DNA of 5,701 bases from Nocardioidaceae bacterium. Its GTDB lineage: Bacteria > Actinomycetota > Actinomycetes > Propionibacteriales > Nocardioidaceae. How positions within the stretch are numbered: position 1 is the first letter of the stretch; each line of letters opens with the position of its first letter. Location: positions 1-5,701 of the forward strand of contig JACCUS010000283.1 of assembly GCA_013811715.1 (NCBI GenBank), written 5' to 3'. A program made the position numbers and the translations under genes. Positions 5,699-5,701 of the stretch are shown one piece after another. The notes under the pieces were generated by a model that saw only the letters and a list, made by a program, of their open reading frames with translations, did not search any database and was not told the DNA's origin.

Positions 5699-5701
5699 CT
5701 G

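Overview
The window is high-GC DNA (roughly 70% G+C by eye), with codon third positions almost always G or C and a mix of GTG, TTG and ATG starts. This composition and the gene content point to a high-GC actinobacterium. The adenosine deaminase closely resembles the mycobacterial/actinobacterial Add type as I remember it, and a Nocardioides-like or other Propionibacteriales host seems plausible. The genus is inference.

Layout. A plus-strand adenosine deaminase gene (add, 32-1117) runs in from the left. All other genes lie on the minus strand and converge on it. In their direction of transcription they are deoC (deoxyribose-phosphate aldolase, 5698-4739, its 5' end at the window edge), a full catalytic aldehyde dehydrogenase (4716-3268), a short non-catalytic aldehyde-dehydrogenase-like protein (3281-2385), an array of five 22-bp tandem repeats (2370-2261), a GNAT acetyltransferase (2258-1461), and a frameshifted remnant of a small lipoprotein gene (1336-1080) whose 3' end overlaps the end of add. 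The stretch between the GNAT stop and add holds that remnant, two small inverted repeats and nothing else I can support.

How the genes work together. add and deoC both serve nucleoside salvage. Add deaminates (deoxy)adenosine to (deoxy)inosine. DeoC cleaves deoxyribose-5-phosphate, released after nucleoside phosphorolysis, into glyceraldehyde-3-phosphate and acetaldehyde. An NAD(P)-dependent aldehyde dehydrogenase directly downstream of deoC is well placed to oxidise that acetaldehyde to acetate. The gap from deoC to the dehydrogenase is only 22 nt, and the two dehydrogenase-like genes overlap by 14 nt, so deoC and both ALDH genes look like one operon.

Most interesting points. (1) The two ALDH genes (482 + 298 aa) have the domain order and total length of bacterial ALDH16, in which a catalytic ALDH domain is fused to a degenerate one. 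Here they look like a split, translationally coupled version. (2) An exact 5 x 22-bp tandem repeat fills almost all of the pseudo-ALDH/GNAT intergenic space and supplies the GNAT ribosome-binding site. (3) A lipoprotein gene with a good start, signal peptide and lipobox is broken by a one-base frame change. I see no phage, CRISPR, RNA gene or transposon.
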